A stretch of 64,000 nt of DNA from JAMHWF01 sp964371405 (GTDB lineage Bacteria > Pseudomonadota > Gammaproteobacteria > Burkholderiales > Burkholderiaceae_C), in contig CAYJLV010000003.1 of assembly GCA_964371405.1 (NCBI GenBank), forward strand, positions 115,164 through 179,163. Reading direction: 5' to 3'. The notes beneath the pieces are model-generated. The model was given only the letters and a program-made list of their open reading frames with translations, had not been told where the DNA came from and made no database searches. Position 1 is the first letter of the stretch; each line of letters begins with the position of its first letter. A program made the translations under genes and the position numbers. This document shows, in pieces, positions 27,282 to 36,232 of this stretch.

Positions 27282-28262
27282 ATGCCCGACCGCCGCAACG
27301 TCCTGACGCCCGAAGCGCTGCAGATGATCGACACGATCGCGCGCACCGGCAGCTTCGCCGCGGCGGCGCGCGAGCTCGGCAAGGTGCCTTCGGCGCTGAC
27401 CTACAGCGTGCGCCAGCTCGAGGAGGCGCTCGACGTGCTGCTGTTCGACCGCAGCTCGCGCCAGGCGCGCTTCACCGCCGCCGGCGAGGAGCTGTTGCGC
27501 GAAGGGCGGCGACTGCTGGAGGCGACGGTCGCAGTCGCCAATCGCGTGCGGCGCGTCGCCTGCGGCTGGGAGTCGCAGCTCGAGATCGTCGTCGACGACA
27601 TCCTGTCGCAACCGACGCTGTTCGAACTCGTCGAATCGTTCTGCGCGCTGCGGCCCGACGACTCGGAGCCCGGCGGCAGCGGCCCGGGTACCCGGCTGCG
27701 CCTGCACAGCGAGGTGCTCGCCGGCACCTGGGAGGCGCTGGTCTCGGGCCGCGCCGACCTGGCGATCGGCGTGGCCGGCGACTTCGTGAACCCGGGCGGC
27801 ATCGAATCGCGGCCACTCGGCGACGTGCGCTTCGTCTTCGCGGTGGCGCCGCACCATGCACTGGCGAAGGGCGGCGACCCGATCGACGCCACCGAGCTGG
27901 TGCAGCACCGCGCCGTCGCCGTCGCCGACACGGCGCAGCGCCTGACGCCGGTGACGTTGAACCTGCTGCCGGGACAGGACGTGCTGACGGTGCCGACGAC
28001 GCGCCACAAGCTCGAGGCGCTCCTGCGCGGCCTCGGTTGCGGGTATCTGCCAGAGCCGCTGGCGCGGCCGCATTTCGAGGCCGGCCATCTGGTGGCGCGT
28101 GCAACGGCTGCCGGGCCGCAGACGGTGAGCCTGAGCTACGCCTGGCGCGCCGAGCGCGGCACGGTCGGCCTCGGCCGCGCGCTGCAGTGGTGGCTGCAGC
28201 AGCTCGGGAGCCCCGTGACGCGGCGCGCCCTCGTGGAGCGCCACGCCGGGCCGCTCGACTGA
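27282..28262 (+). CDS. LysR-family transcriptional regulator (divergent from pirin)
   Basis: A 326-residue regulator with an N-terminal winged HTH (LQMIDTIARTGSFAAAAREL, then VPSALTYSVRQLEEALDVLL) and a C-terminal LysR substrate domain (WEALVSGRADLAIG, LEALLRGLGCGYLPEPLA). It resembles the YhaJ/AllS-like group often paired with pirin genes. It likely regulates the divergent pirin-doxX pair. The effector cannot be predicted. gluQ follows 15 bases downstream on the same strand. Confidence 0.9.
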   Translation: MPDRRNVLTPEALQMIDTIARTGSFAAAARELGKVPSALTYSVRQLEEALDVLLFDRSSRQARFTAAGEELLREGRRLLEATVAVANRVRRVACGWESQLEIVVDDILSQPTLFELVESFCALRPDDSEPGGSGPGTRLRLHSEVLAGTWEALVSGRADLAIGVAGDFVNPGGIESRPLGDVRFVFAVAPHHALAKGGDPIDATELVQHRAVAVADTAQRLTPVTLNLLPGQDVLTVPTTRHKLEALLRGLGCGYLPEPLARPHFEAGHLVARATAAGPQTVSLSYAWRAERGTVGLGRALQWWLQQLGSPVTRRALVERHAGPLD

Positions 28263-28277
28263 AGCAGTTGTGAGCTG

Positions 28278-29159
28278 ATGCGCTACGTCGGCCGCTTCGC
28301 GCCCTCGCCGACCGGGCCGCTGCACGCCGGCTCGCTGGTCGCCGCGCTGGCGAGCTGGCTCGACGCGCGCGCCGCGCGCGGCCGCTGGCTGGTGCGCATC
28401 GAAGACGTCGACACGCCGCGCTGCGTGCCGGGCGCGGCGGCCACGATCCTGCAGCAGCTCGCCGGCTGCGGCCTCGTGCCCGAAGCGCCGCCGGTGCACC
28501 AATCGCAGCGCGGCGCGCTCTACGCCGCAGCGCTGCAGCGGCTCGCCGACGCCGGCCTCGCCTACCCCTGCGGCTGCACGCGCCGCGAGATCGACGACGC
28601 GATCGATGCCGCCGGCGCAGCGCGCGAGCGCCATGCCGAGCGCATCTACCCCGGCACCTGCCGCGACGGCCTGCACGGCCGGCCGGCGCGCGCGATGCGG
28701 CTGCGCACGCAGCAGCCGGGCGGCAATGACACCGTCGTCGACTGGATCGACCGGCGCCTCGGCGCGCAGCGCCAGAACGTGACACGCGAGGTCGGCGACT
28801 TCGTGCTGCGGCGCGCCGACGGGTTGTGGGCCTACCAGCTCGCCGTCGTCGTCGACGACGCCGATCAGGGCGTCACGCACGTCGTGCGCGGTGAGGACCT
28901 GGCCGACAACACGGCGCGCCAGATCCATCTGCAGCGCCTGCTCGGCGTCGCGACGCCGGCCTGGCTGCACACGCCGCTGGTACGCCACAGCGACGGCGAG
29001 AAGCTCTCGAAGGGCCACGGCGCCGAGGCCGTCGAGCCGGGTCGCGAAGCGCTGGCGGCAGCTCTCGGCGTGCTCGGCCTGCACGCTGAAGCGGGGGCGC
29101 CCGGCGACCTGCTGGCCAACGCGGTTGTGCAGTGGAGCGCACGCTGGCCGGTGGCATGA
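28278..29159 (+). CDS. gluQ: Glutamyl-Q tRNA(Asp) synthetase
   Basis: The 293-residue protein is a truncated glutamyl-tRNA synthetase lacking the anticodon-binding domain. It charges the queuosine of tRNA-Asp with glutamate. It shows the class I motif RFAPSPTGPLHAGSLVAALA, the ATP site RIEDVDTPR, a zinc site CGC followed by YPGTC, VRGEDL, and the KMSKS-equivalent GEKLSKGHG. Length and zinc site separate it from full GltX. It is preceded by LysR and followed by an FKBP gene. Confidence 0.93.
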   Translation: MRYVGRFAPSPTGPLHAGSLVAALASWLDARAARGRWLVRIEDVDTPRCVPGAAATILQQLAGCGLVPEAPPVHQSQRGALYAAALQRLADAGLAYPCGCTRREIDDAIDAAGAARERHAERIYPGTCRDGLHGRPARAMRLRTQQPGGNDTVVDWIDRRLGAQRQNVTREVGDFVLRRADGLWAYQLAVVVDDADQGVTHVVRGEDLADNTARQIHLQRLLGVATPAWLHTPLVRHSDGEKLSKGHGAEAVEPGREALAAALGVLGLHAEAGAPGDLLANAVVQWSARWPVA

Positions 29160-29208
29160 TGCTGCCCCGCGCCCGCGATCGCGGGCGACGCATCGAAAGG
29201 ATTCCCGC

Positions 29209-29556
29209 ATGCAAACCACCCCCTCCGGCCTGAAGTACGAAGACACGGTCGCCGGCACCGGCGCCGAAGCCAAGGCCGGCCAGGACGTCACCGTCCACTA
29301 CACCGGCTGGCTGTACGAGAACGGCGCAGCCGGCGCCAAATTCGACTCGAGCAAGGACCGCAACGACCCGTTCGGGTTCTCGCTCGGCGCCGGCATGGTG
29401 ATCCGCGGCTGGGACGAAGGCGTGCAGGGCATGAAGGTCGGCGGCACGCGCCGCCTCGTGATCCCGCCGCAGCTCGGCTACGGCGCGCGCGGCGCCGGCG
29501 GCGTGATCCCGCCGAACGCGACGCTGCTGTTCGAGGTCGAACTGCTCGGCGTCTGA
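29209..29556 (+). CDS. FKBP-type peptidyl-prolyl cis-trans isomerase
   Basis: A 115-residue single-domain FKBP. It has VTVHYTGWLYENG, KFDSSKDRNDPFGFSLG, VIRGWDEGVQGMKVGG and LVIPPQLGYGARGAGGVIPP, which carry the usual active-site aromatics. It has no signal peptide, so it is cytoplasmic. The start ATG follows a GAAAGGA ribosome site, and the upstream open frame overlaps gluQ and is rejected. The sirtuin gene begins 5 bases downstream. Confidence 0.95.
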   Translation: MQTTPSGLKYEDTVAGTGAEAKAGQDVTVHYTGWLYENGAAGAKFDSSKDRNDPFGFSLGAGMVIRGWDEGVQGMKVGGTRRLVIPPQLGYGARGAGGVIPPNATLLFEVELLGV

Positions 29557-29561
29557 GCGCG

Positions 29562-30320
29562 ATGACGCGGCCGCACGGCGTCGACGCGCTGGCGGCGCTG
29601 CTGCGGCCGGCTGAGCGCATCGTCGTGTTCTCCGGCGCGGGACTGTCGAAGGCCTCGGGCATCCCGACCTACCGCGACGTCGGCGGCCTCTGGGCCGAGG
29701 CCGGCAACTTGCGCTATGCGAGCATCGACGCCTGGCGCGCCGACCCGGGCGGTTTCTCGGCCTTCTGGTCGCAGCGCCGCAGCGAACTTGCCGCGGCGAC
29801 GCCGAATCCGGCACACCATGCGCTGGCGCGGCTGCAGCGCCTCAAGCCACGCACGACCCTGGTGACGCAGAACGTCGACGGCCTGCTCGGCCGCGCCGGC
29901 GCGACCGACGTGCTCGAACTGCATGGGTCGCTGGCGCGGTCGGTCTGCGGCGCGTGCGGCGCGAAGGATCCGCCTGTAACGCCGGCGGCGCACTGCCTGG
30001 CCTGCGGCTGCGGGCGGCCGACGGTGCGGCCCGATGTGGTGATGTTCGGCGAGTACCTCGACGAGCGAGTCATCGCCAGCGCCGAGCGGGCCGCCAGGTG
30101 CTGCGACGTGCTGCTCGCTGTCGGCACCAGTGCGGTCGTCTGGCCGGCCGCCGGCCTCATCGAGAAGGCGAAAGCGCGCGGCGCTCGAATCGCGATCGTC
30201 AATGCCGAGCGCATCGAGCTGGCGCACCTCGCCGACATCGACGTCCTCGGTCGGGCCGAGGAACTGCTCCCGCCCGTCGTCGACGCGCTCGGCGCACCGC
30301 GTTCCGATCAGCGGCCGTAG
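29562..30320 (+). CDS. Sir2-family NAD-dependent deacetylase (sirtuin)
   Basis: The 252-residue enzyme removes acyl groups from lysines using NAD. It has VVFSGAGLSKASGIPTYRD, VTQNVDGLLGRAG, the catalytic histidine in ELHGSL, and a zinc ribbon formed by the cysteines of VCGACG and LACGCG. VGTSAVVWPAAGLIEKA follows. The complete motif set suggests it is active. It runs with the FKBP gene, and its last 13 bases overlap the convergent helicase gene. Confidence 0.93.
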   Translation: MTRPHGVDALAALLRPAERIVVFSGAGLSKASGIPTYRDVGGLWAEAGNLRYASIDAWRADPGGFSAFWSQRRSELAAATPNPAHHALARLQRLKPRTTLVTQNVDGLLGRAGATDVLELHGSLARSVCGACGAKDPPVTPAAHCLACGCGRPTVRPDVVMFGEYLDERVIASAERAARCCDVLLAVGTSAVVWPAAGLIEKAKARGARIAIVNAERIELAHLADIDVLGRAEELLPPVVDALGAPRSDQRP

Positions 30321-31720
30321 CCGCCCTGGCGCGGGCGCTGCGACTTGAAGCCGCCGCCGGCCGGCTTGCGCGGCGCGGGCCGGGCGCCGGGGCTGCGCTC
30401 GAACGGCGCGCGCTCGCGCCCGCCATGGCCCTCGGTCGCGCGATGCTGGAACGGCTGACCGTGGGGTCGACCGCCCTGGCCGGGACGCCCGTTCGGGCGT
30501 GCCTGGCGCGGATCGGGTCGCGGCGCGTGCAGCCGCGGCGCCGGCTGGTGCGGTTCGAGGCCGGCGATCGTCGCGACCGGGATGTCCTGCGTCGTGAAGT
30601 GCTGGATGCGTCGCACCATGCCGCTGTCCATGCGCTCGGCGAGCGTCACCGCGAGGCCGTTGCGTCCGGCGCGGCCGGTGCGGCCGATGCGGTGCACGTA
30701 ATCCTCGGCCTTCATCGGCAGGCCATAGTTGATGACGTGGCTGATCGTCGGCACGTCGATGCCGCGCGCCGCGACATCGGTGGCGACGAGCACGCGCAGG
30801 TCGCCGCGGCGCAGCGCCGTCAGCGTGCGGTTGCGGCGGCCCTGCGGCATCGCGCCGTGCAGCGACGCGACCTTGTGGCCCAGGTCGGCGAGGCGGTCGG
30901 CGAGCCAGTCGGCGTCGCGTTGCGTGCTGGTGAAGACGAGGGCCTGCTCGACTTCGCGCTCGGTGAGGATGTGGTCGAGCAGCGCGTTCTTGTGCGCGCC
31001 GTTGTCGGCCCAGTGCAGGCGCTGCTCGATGTTGACGTGCGTGTCGGTGTGCGACGCGACGTCGATGCGCTCGGCGTCCCGCAGCAGCTGCTGCGCAAGG
31101 CGGCCGACGTGGCCGGCGAACGTGGCGCTGTACATCAGCGTCTGGCGCTGCGCGGGCGTGTGCTCGGCGATGGTGCGGATGTCGTCGATGAAGCCCATGT
31201 CGAGCATGCGATCGGCCTCGTCGAGGACGAGCATCTCGACGTGCTCGAGCACCGCCTTGCCGGTCTGCAGATGGTCGAGCAGGCGGCCCGGGGTCGCGAT
31301 CAGGATGTCGAGCGGGCCGCGCAACTGCTTGATCTGCAGCGGATACGGCACTCCGCCGAGGACGGTGGCGACGCGCAGGCCCTGGACGTGGCGGCCGTAG
31401 GTCACGGCCGCCTTGGCGACCTGCAGCGCGAGTTCGCGCGTCGGCGTCAGCACGAGGATGCGCGGACCGTAGACCTTGCCCTTCTCGCGGCGCTGCGTCG
31501 CGTCGAGGCGCGCGGCCAGGATGCGCTCGAGCGCCGGGATCACGAACGAGGCCGTCTTGCCGCTGCCCGTCGACGACGACACCATCACGTCGCGGCCGGC
31601 CACTGCCGACGGGATGGCGCGCGCCTGCACTTCGGTGGCGTTCTCGTAGCCGGCGTCAGCCAGCGCGCGCGTCACGGCGTCGTGCAGGCCGAGGGAGGAA
31701 AACTTCGGATCGAAACTCAT
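30308..31720 (-). CDS. rhlE: DEAD-box RNA helicase (RhlE-like)
   Basis: A 470-residue ATP-dependent RNA helicase with all core motifs. They are SSTGSGKT, PTRELA, ATPGRLLD, LDEADRMLDMGF, YSATF, HGAMPQGRRN, LVATDVAARGIDVP and HRIGRTGRAGRNG. A basic Gly/Arg/Gln/Pro-rich tail of about 100 residues (from near 385) resembles RhlE and related cold-adaptation helicases. It would act in ribosome assembly or mRNA turnover. It has about 290 bases of non-coding leader, and its end overlaps the sirtuin gene. Confidence 0.92.
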   Translation of the reverse strand: MSFDPKFSSLGLHDAVTRALADAGYENATEVQARAIPSAVAGRDVMVSSSTGSGKTASFVIPALERILAARLDATQRREKGKVYGPRILVLTPTRELALQVAKAAVTYGRHVQGLRVATVLGGVPYPLQIKQLRGPLDILIATPGRLLDHLQTGKAVLEHVEMLVLDEADRMLDMGFIDDIRTIAEHTPAQRQTLMYSATFAGHVGRLAQQLLRDAERIDVASHTDTHVNIEQRLHWADNGAHKNALLDHILTEREVEQALVFTSTQRDADWLADRLADLGHKVASLHGAMPQGRRNRTLTALRRGDLRVLVATDVAARGIDVPTISHVINYGLPMKAEDYVHRIGRTGRAGRNGLAVTLAERMDSGMVRRIQHFTTQDIPVATIAGLEPHQPAPRLHAPRPDPRQARPNGRPGQGGRPHGQPFQHRATEGHGGRERAPFERSPGARPAPRKPAGGGFKSQRPRQGGYGR

Positions 31721-32010
31721 CGCTGTCTTTCGGAAAGCAGCAGCATCGCCGCGCGAACCGCGCAGCGCGAACGCCGCCGGCGGACCACGAGGGGCCGCTG
31801 GGGAACAAGGTCGCCGGGAGAAGCTGCCGACGGCTGCGCGAGAGGCAGCCGGGCCGGGAGAGTCGATCGAGCGACGGCATCGCCGCCGACCGTGAGCAGC
31901 CCTGTGCTGCTCGTGCCCGAAAGGGGGTCAGGGAGATGAACGGACTGCGCGCCGTTGCCGACACACAGAAGCGCGCATTGTAGCGGAGTGCGGGTTTGCC
32001 CGCACTCCGA
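31721..32010 (-). promoter_or_regulatory. Long upstream region of the DEAD-box helicase gene
   Basis: About 290 bases lie between orn and the helicase start without a convincing gene. On the minus strand a TACAAT hexamer (31982-31977) could be a -10 box, giving a leader of around 240 bases. Long structured leaders are common for RNA-helicase mRNAs. No further conserved element is recognised. Confidence 0.35.
31985..32008 (-). terminator. Strong hairpin downstream of orn
   Basis: GGAGTGCGGG and CCCGCACTCC form a perfect 10-bp stem around a 4-base loop, 2 bases past the orn stop. There is no uridine run after it on the orn strand, so termination is probable but not canonical. Confidence 0.6.
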
Positions 32011-32574
32011 TCAGGTGTTCAGCAGGTTCGCGCGGTAGTAGACCAGCTCGTCGATCGACTCGTGGATGTCGGCCAGCGCCGTGTGCGACTGCGCCTTCTT
32101 GAAGCCGCCGAGGATCGCCGGCTTCCAGCGCTTGGCCAGCTCCTTGAGCGTGCTCACGTCGAGGTTGCGGTAGTGGAACCAGGCCTCGAGCGCCGGCATG
32201 TAGTTGGCGAGGAAGCGCCGGTCCTGGCAGATGCTGTTGCCGCACATCGGCGACGTGTTCTTCGGCGCGTAGCGCTGCAGGAAGGCGAGCACCTGGGCTT
32301 GGGCGTCGGCCTCGGCGACAGTCGACGCCTTGACGCGCTCGATCAGCCCGCTCTTGCCGTGCGTGCCCTTGTTCCAGGCGTCCATGGCGTCGAGCGTGGC
32401 GTCGCTCTGGTGCACGGCGATCACCGGCCCCTCGACACGCTGCGTGATCTGCGCATCGGTGACGACGACGGCGATCTCGATGATGCGGTCGCGCTCGGGC
32501 GAGAGGCCGGTCATCTCGAGGTCGATCCAGACCAGGTTCTGGTCGCTCGAGGGCAGCGCAGCGGGGTCGTTCAT
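32011..32574 (-). CDS. orn: Oligoribonuclease
   Basis: The 187-residue 3'-5' exoribonuclease finishes degradation of short RNAs and of pGpG. It is a DEDDh enzyme. The first acidic pair is in LVWIDLEMTGLSPERD, then IIEIAVVVTD, CGNSICQDRRFL and the final HTALADIHESIDELVYYR. The upstream 74 codons are not homologous, and the ATG giving MNDPAALPSS fits family length. It is divergent from the M48 protease gene. Confidence 0.96.
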   Translation of the reverse strand: MNDPAALPSSDQNLVWIDLEMTGLSPERDRIIEIAVVVTDAQITQRVEGPVIAVHQSDATLDAMDAWNKGTHGKSGLIERVKASTVAEADAQAQVLAFLQRYAPKNTSPMCGNSICQDRRFLANYMPALEAWFHYRNLDVSTLKELAKRWKPAILGGFKKAQSHTALADIHESIDELVYYRANLLNT

Positions 32575-32659
32575 GGGGCCTTCCTTGGCAACGGTTCGAG
32601 GCGGATCATCGGCCACAGGCCGGGCCCGCCATTCTGGCAGCCCTACACTCGCATCCATC

Positions 32660-33940
32660 ATGTCCGCCACGCTGACCCTGCTGTTCGCTGCCGCGCTCGC
32701 CGCGTCGCTGGCGCTCGAGTTCTGGCTCGCCACGCGGCAGATGCGCCACGTGGCGCAACACCGCGACGCGGTGCCGGCGCCGTTCAACGCCACCATCGCG
32801 CTGGCCGCGCACCAGCGCGCCGCCGACTACACGCTCGCCAAGGGCCGCTTCGGCCTGCTCACGACGGCATTCGGCGGCGCCGTGCTGCTGGGCTGGACGC
32901 TGCTGGGTGGTCTCGACGCGCTGAACGCGGCGCTGCGCGACGCGCTGCAGCCGCGCTTCGGCACCATGGTCTGGCAGCTCGCGCTGCTCGGCGCCTTCGC
33001 GCTGATCGGCGGCGCACTCGAACTGCCGTTCGCCGCCTGGCGCACGTTCCGCATCGAGCAGCGTCACGGCTTCAACCGCACGACGCCGCGGCTGTTCGTC
33101 ATCGATCTGGCCAAGGGCCTGGTCGTGGCGACCGTGATCGGGCTGCCGATCGCCGCGCTGATCCTGTGGCTGATGGGCGCCGCCGGGGCGCTGTGGTGGC
33201 TGTGGGCCTGGGGCGCCTGGGTCGGCGTCAACCTGCTGCTGCTCGTCGTCTGGCCGACGCTGATCGCGCCGCTGTTCAACCGCTTCGAGCCGCTCGCCGA
33301 CGAATCGCTGCGCCAGCGCGTGCAGGCGCTGATGGCGCGCTGCGGCTTCGCCGCCAAGGGCCTGTTCGTGATGGACGGCAGCCGGCGCTCGGCCCACGCC
33401 AACGCCTACTTCACCGGCCTGGGCAGCGCCAAGCGCGTCGTCTTCTTCGACACGCTGCTGACGCGCCTGTCGGCCGGCGAAGTGGAAGCCGTGCTCGCGC
33501 ACGAGCTCGGCCACTTCCGCCATCGCCACATCGTCAAGCGCATGGCGCTGATGTTCGCGGCCAGCCTCGCCGGCTTCGCGCTGCTGGGATGGCTGTCGCG
33601 CGAGGCCTGGTTCTACACCGGGCTCGGCGTGCAGCCCAACCTCGGCGCGCCCAACGATGCGCTGGCACTCGTGCTGTTCCTGCTCGTGGTGCCCGTGTTC
33701 GCCTTCTTCTTCGCGCCGCTGGCCGCGCTCTGGTCGCGCCGCCACGAGTTCGAGGCCGACGCCTATGCCTGCGAGCAGGCCGACGGCCGCGACCTGGCCG
33801 CCGCGCTGCTCAAGCTGCACGAGGACAACGCGTCGACGCTGACGCCCGACCCGGTCTACGTGCGCTTCTACTATTCGCACCCGCCGCCGGTGCAGCGGTT
33901 CGCCGCGCTGCAGGCGCGCCTCGGGTCGGCCGCGCCATGA
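32660..33940 (+). CDS. M48-family membrane zinc metalloprotease (STE24/HtpX-like)
   Basis: A 426-residue protease with several membrane spans. The zinc site is H281-E-L-G-H285 in LAHELGHFRHRH, with the third ligand in RRHEFEADAYACEQA. A hydrophobic N-terminal half contains RIEQRHGFNRTTPRLFVIDL, which matches CAAX-type STE24 proteases. It likely functions in inner-membrane protein quality control. A TACACT -10-like hexamer lies 10-16 bases before the ATG. It overlaps the pterin dehydratase gene by ATGA. Confidence 0.9.
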   Translation: MSATLTLLFAAALAASLALEFWLATRQMRHVAQHRDAVPAPFNATIALAAHQRAADYTLAKGRFGLLTTAFGGAVLLGWTLLGGLDALNAALRDALQPRFGTMVWQLALLGAFALIGGALELPFAAWRTFRIEQRHGFNRTTPRLFVIDLAKGLVVATVIGLPIAALILWLMGAAGALWWLWAWGAWVGVNLLLLVVWPTLIAPLFNRFEPLADESLRQRVQALMARCGFAAKGLFVMDGSRRSAHANAYFTGLGSAKRVVFFDTLLTRLSAGEVEAVLAHELGHFRHRHIVKRMALMFAASLAGFALLGWLSREAWFYTGLGVQPNLGAPNDALALVLFLLVVPVFAFFFAPLAALWSRRHEFEADAYACEQADGRDLAAALLKLHEDNASTLTPDPVYVRFYYSHPPPVQRFAALQARLGSAAP

Positions 33941-34269
33941 CGGCCGGCCTGCTCGCGCTGCACTGCAGCCCGCAGCGCGGCGTGGCGATGAACGCCGCCG
34001 AAATCGCGCAGCGCCTGGGCGACGTAGACGGCTGGCAGGCGGGCGCGGGCGCAATCGAGAAGACGTTCGCGTTCGAGACCTACCACGAGACGATGGCGTT
34101 CGTGAACGCGCTGGCCTGGATCGCGCACCGCGAGGACCACCATCCCGAGCTGCGCGTCGGCTACGACCGCTGCGTCGTGCGCTGGAACACGCACTCGGTG
34201 GGCGGCGTGTCGATCAACGATTTCATCTGCGCGGCGCGCACCGACGCGCTGGTGGCTCGTGCGGACTGA
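33937..34269 (+). CDS. phhB: 4a-hydroxytetrahydrobiopterin dehydratase (PCD/DCoH)
   Basis: The 110-residue protein recycles the pterin cofactor of aromatic amino-acid hydroxylases. It carries the family motif WIAHREDHHPELRVGYDR and THSVGGVSINDF. It overlaps the preceding protease stop by ATGA, so the two are translationally coupled. A second in-frame ATG at 33988 (MNAAEIAQRL) would give a shorter 93-residue form. No phenylalanine hydroxylase gene is nearby. Confidence 0.9.
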   Translation: MTAGLLALHCSPQRGVAMNAAEIAQRLGDVDGWQAGAGAIEKTFAFETYHETMAFVNALAWIAHREDHHPELRVGYDRCVVRWNTHSVGGVSINDFICAARTDALVARAD

Positions 34270-34290
34270 CGCACGGCGGCGCGCGCGCCG

Positions 34291-35193
34291 ATGACGCGCG
34301 GCGCCGAGCTCGACGAAGGCCTCGTGGTCGCCGGCCACGGCCGCCACTACATCGTCGAGTCGCCCGACGGGCGGCGCATCGAATGCGTGCCGCGCGGCAA
34401 GAAGAGCGACTGCGTCGTCGGCGACCGCGTGCGCTGGATGGCGACCGACGCCGCCGGCCGCGCCGGCGTGATCGAGCACGTCGAGCCGCGCCGCAACCTG
34501 CTGCTGCGGCGCGACGAATGGAAGACGAAATCGTTCGCCGCCAACATCGACCAGCTGCTCGTGCTCGTCGCCGTCGCCCCGTCGTTCAGCGAATCGCAGC
34601 TCGCGCGCGCGCTCATCGCCGCCGAGAGCGCCGGCATTGCGGCGCGCATCGCGCTGAACAAGACGGACCTGCCGGACGCCGATGCCGCGCGGGCGCGCCT
34701 CGCGCCGTACCGCGCGATGGGCGTCGACGTGATCGAGGTCGCGCTCAAGGCGGCGCCGGCAGCGGCGCGCGACGCGCTGCACACCGCGCTCGACGGCCGC
34801 GCGACGCTGGCGCTCGGCCCCAGCGGCGCCGGCAAGAGCACGCTGATCAACCTGCTGGTGCCCGACGCGAGCGCGCAGGTCGGCGAGATCTCGCAGGCGC
34901 TGAACTCGGGCCGCCACACGACGACGACGACACAGTGGTACTGGCTCGACGCCCAGCGGCGCGGCGCGCTGATCGACTCGCCGGGGTTCCAGGAGTTCGG
35001 GCTGCGCCAGATCGCGGCGCAGGATCTCGCCGCGCTGATGCCCGACCTGCGCGCGCATGCAGCCGCGTGCCGCTTCTACAACTGCACGCACCTGCACGAG
35101 CCGGGCTGCGGCGTGCGCGCTGCCGTCGAGCGCGGCGAGATCGCCGCGTCGCGCTGGCGCATCTACGGCGAGATCCGCGGCGAGCTCGCGTGA
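34291..35193 (+). CDS. rsgA: Ribosome small-subunit GTPase RsgA
   Basis: A 300-residue circularly permuted GTPase that matures the 30S subunit. An OB domain comes first (GLVVAGHGRHYIVE), then G4 NKTDLPD, then G1 GPSGAGKST and G3 DSPGFQEFG. It ends in a zinc motif, CRFYNCTHLHEPGC. The permuted G4-G1-G3 order is diagnostic. It lies 21 bases after the pterin dehydratase and converges on the CbiB-like gene with 7 bases between. Confidence 0.95.
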   Translation: MTRGAELDEGLVVAGHGRHYIVESPDGRRIECVPRGKKSDCVVGDRVRWMATDAAGRAGVIEHVEPRRNLLLRRDEWKTKSFAANIDQLLVLVAVAPSFSESQLARALIAAESAGIAARIALNKTDLPDADAARARLAPYRAMGVDVIEVALKAAPAAARDALHTALDGRATLALGPSGAGKSTLINLLVPDASAQVGEISQALNSGRHTTTTTQWYWLDAQRRGALIDSPGFQEFGLRQIAAQDLAALMPDLRAHAAACRFYNCTHLHEPGCGVRAAVERGEIAASRWRIYGEIRGELA

Positions 35194-35200
35194 TCCGAAG

Positions 35201-36196
35201 TCAGCCGACGAGGTTGGCCAGCGACAGGAGCGCGAGCAGCAGCATCCACAGAATCACGGAACGCCACACCAGCCCGACGATGCTGTGCAGGTGGCCGATC
35301 TGCGGCGCCACGCCGGGCGTTGCGCCACCCTGCGTCGCCGTGCCGTCGAGCTCGCCGACGCCGGTGGCGAAGGTCTTCGAGCGGTCGGGCGTGATGCCGG
35401 ATGCCGCGCTGCCGCCGAGCTGCACGCCGGCCGCGCCGGCCGCCGCGGCGAGGATGATGCCTTCGTTCGCGTGCAGCCACAGCCCGGCGTCGCGGCGCCA
35501 GCAGCCGACGGCCTCCTCGAAGTTGCCGACGACGGCGAAGCCGAACGCCGTCAGCCGCGCCGGCACGTGGTCGATCCAGCGGAACAGCTGCTGCGACAGC
35601 CGCATCAGCCCCTCGTTGAGCGGTATGCCGAGCGCGCGGCTCTTGAACGCCCAGTAGCGGCTGGTGAATTCAGCCATGCGGTAGAACACGGCGCCGGCCG
35701 GACCGAACCCGAGCGTCGACAACACGACGAACCAGAAGAATGCGCCGAAGACGTGGCGGTGCGCGGCGAGCAGCGAGTGCTCGATGACGTGGCGCAGCAG
35801 TTCGGTGCGCGGCAACTCGCTCGCATCGAGGTGACGCCATTCGGCGAGCAGGCGGCGCGCTTCCAGCTCCTCGCCGCGCTCGAGGGCGTCGCGGATGTCA
35901 GTGAAGTGGTGGCTGAACTGGCGAAAGCCGAGCGTCAGGTACAGCACGACGACGTTCCACACCAGGCCGAGCAGCAGGTTGACCTGCGCGAGCGCGAGGT
36001 ACAGCCCCGCCGCGATCACGGCGGGCAGCAGCACCGTGATGCCCCAGACGACCCAGGCATGGTGGGCGCGCCCGGCGTCGAAGTTGCGGCCGGTCCAGCG
36101 CGCCCACGAAATCAGCGCACCGTGCACGCGGTTGTGGCGCGGCAGCGGCTTGAGTTGCTCGAAGACCAGCGCCAGCAAGACGGCAAAGAAACTCAT
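35201..36196 (-). CDS. CobD/CbiB-family membrane protein
   Basis: The 331-residue protein has four or more membrane spans and conserved pieces such as WVVWGITVLLPAVIAAGLYL, FRQFSHHFTDIRDALERGE and WIDHVPARLTAFGFAVVGNF, the CbiB-like signature. No other cobalamin-biosynthesis gene is nearby. Burkholderiales carry such CobD-like proteins outside cob operons, so a cobinamide-synthase role is not secure. It is a plausible inner-membrane protein of unknown substrate, with the Nudix gene upstream on the same strand. Confidence 0.8.
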   Translation of the reverse strand: MSFFAVLLALVFEQLKPLPRHNRVHGALISWARWTGRNFDAGRAHHAWVVWGITVLLPAVIAAGLYLALAQVNLLLGLVWNVVVLYLTLGFRQFSHHFTDIRDALERGEELEARRLLAEWRHLDASELPRTELLRHVIEHSLLAAHRHVFGAFFWFVVLSTLGFGPAGAVFYRMAEFTSRYWAFKSRALGIPLNEGLMRLSQQLFRWIDHVPARLTAFGFAVVGNFEEAVGCWRRDAGLWLHANEGIILAAAAGAAGVQLGGSAASGITPDRSKTFATGVGELDGTATQGGATPGVAPQIGHLHSIVGLVWRSVILWMLLLALLSLANLVG

Positions 36197-36232
36197 GCGC
36201 CGGCATCATACCGGCCGCCCTGCAACACCCGA

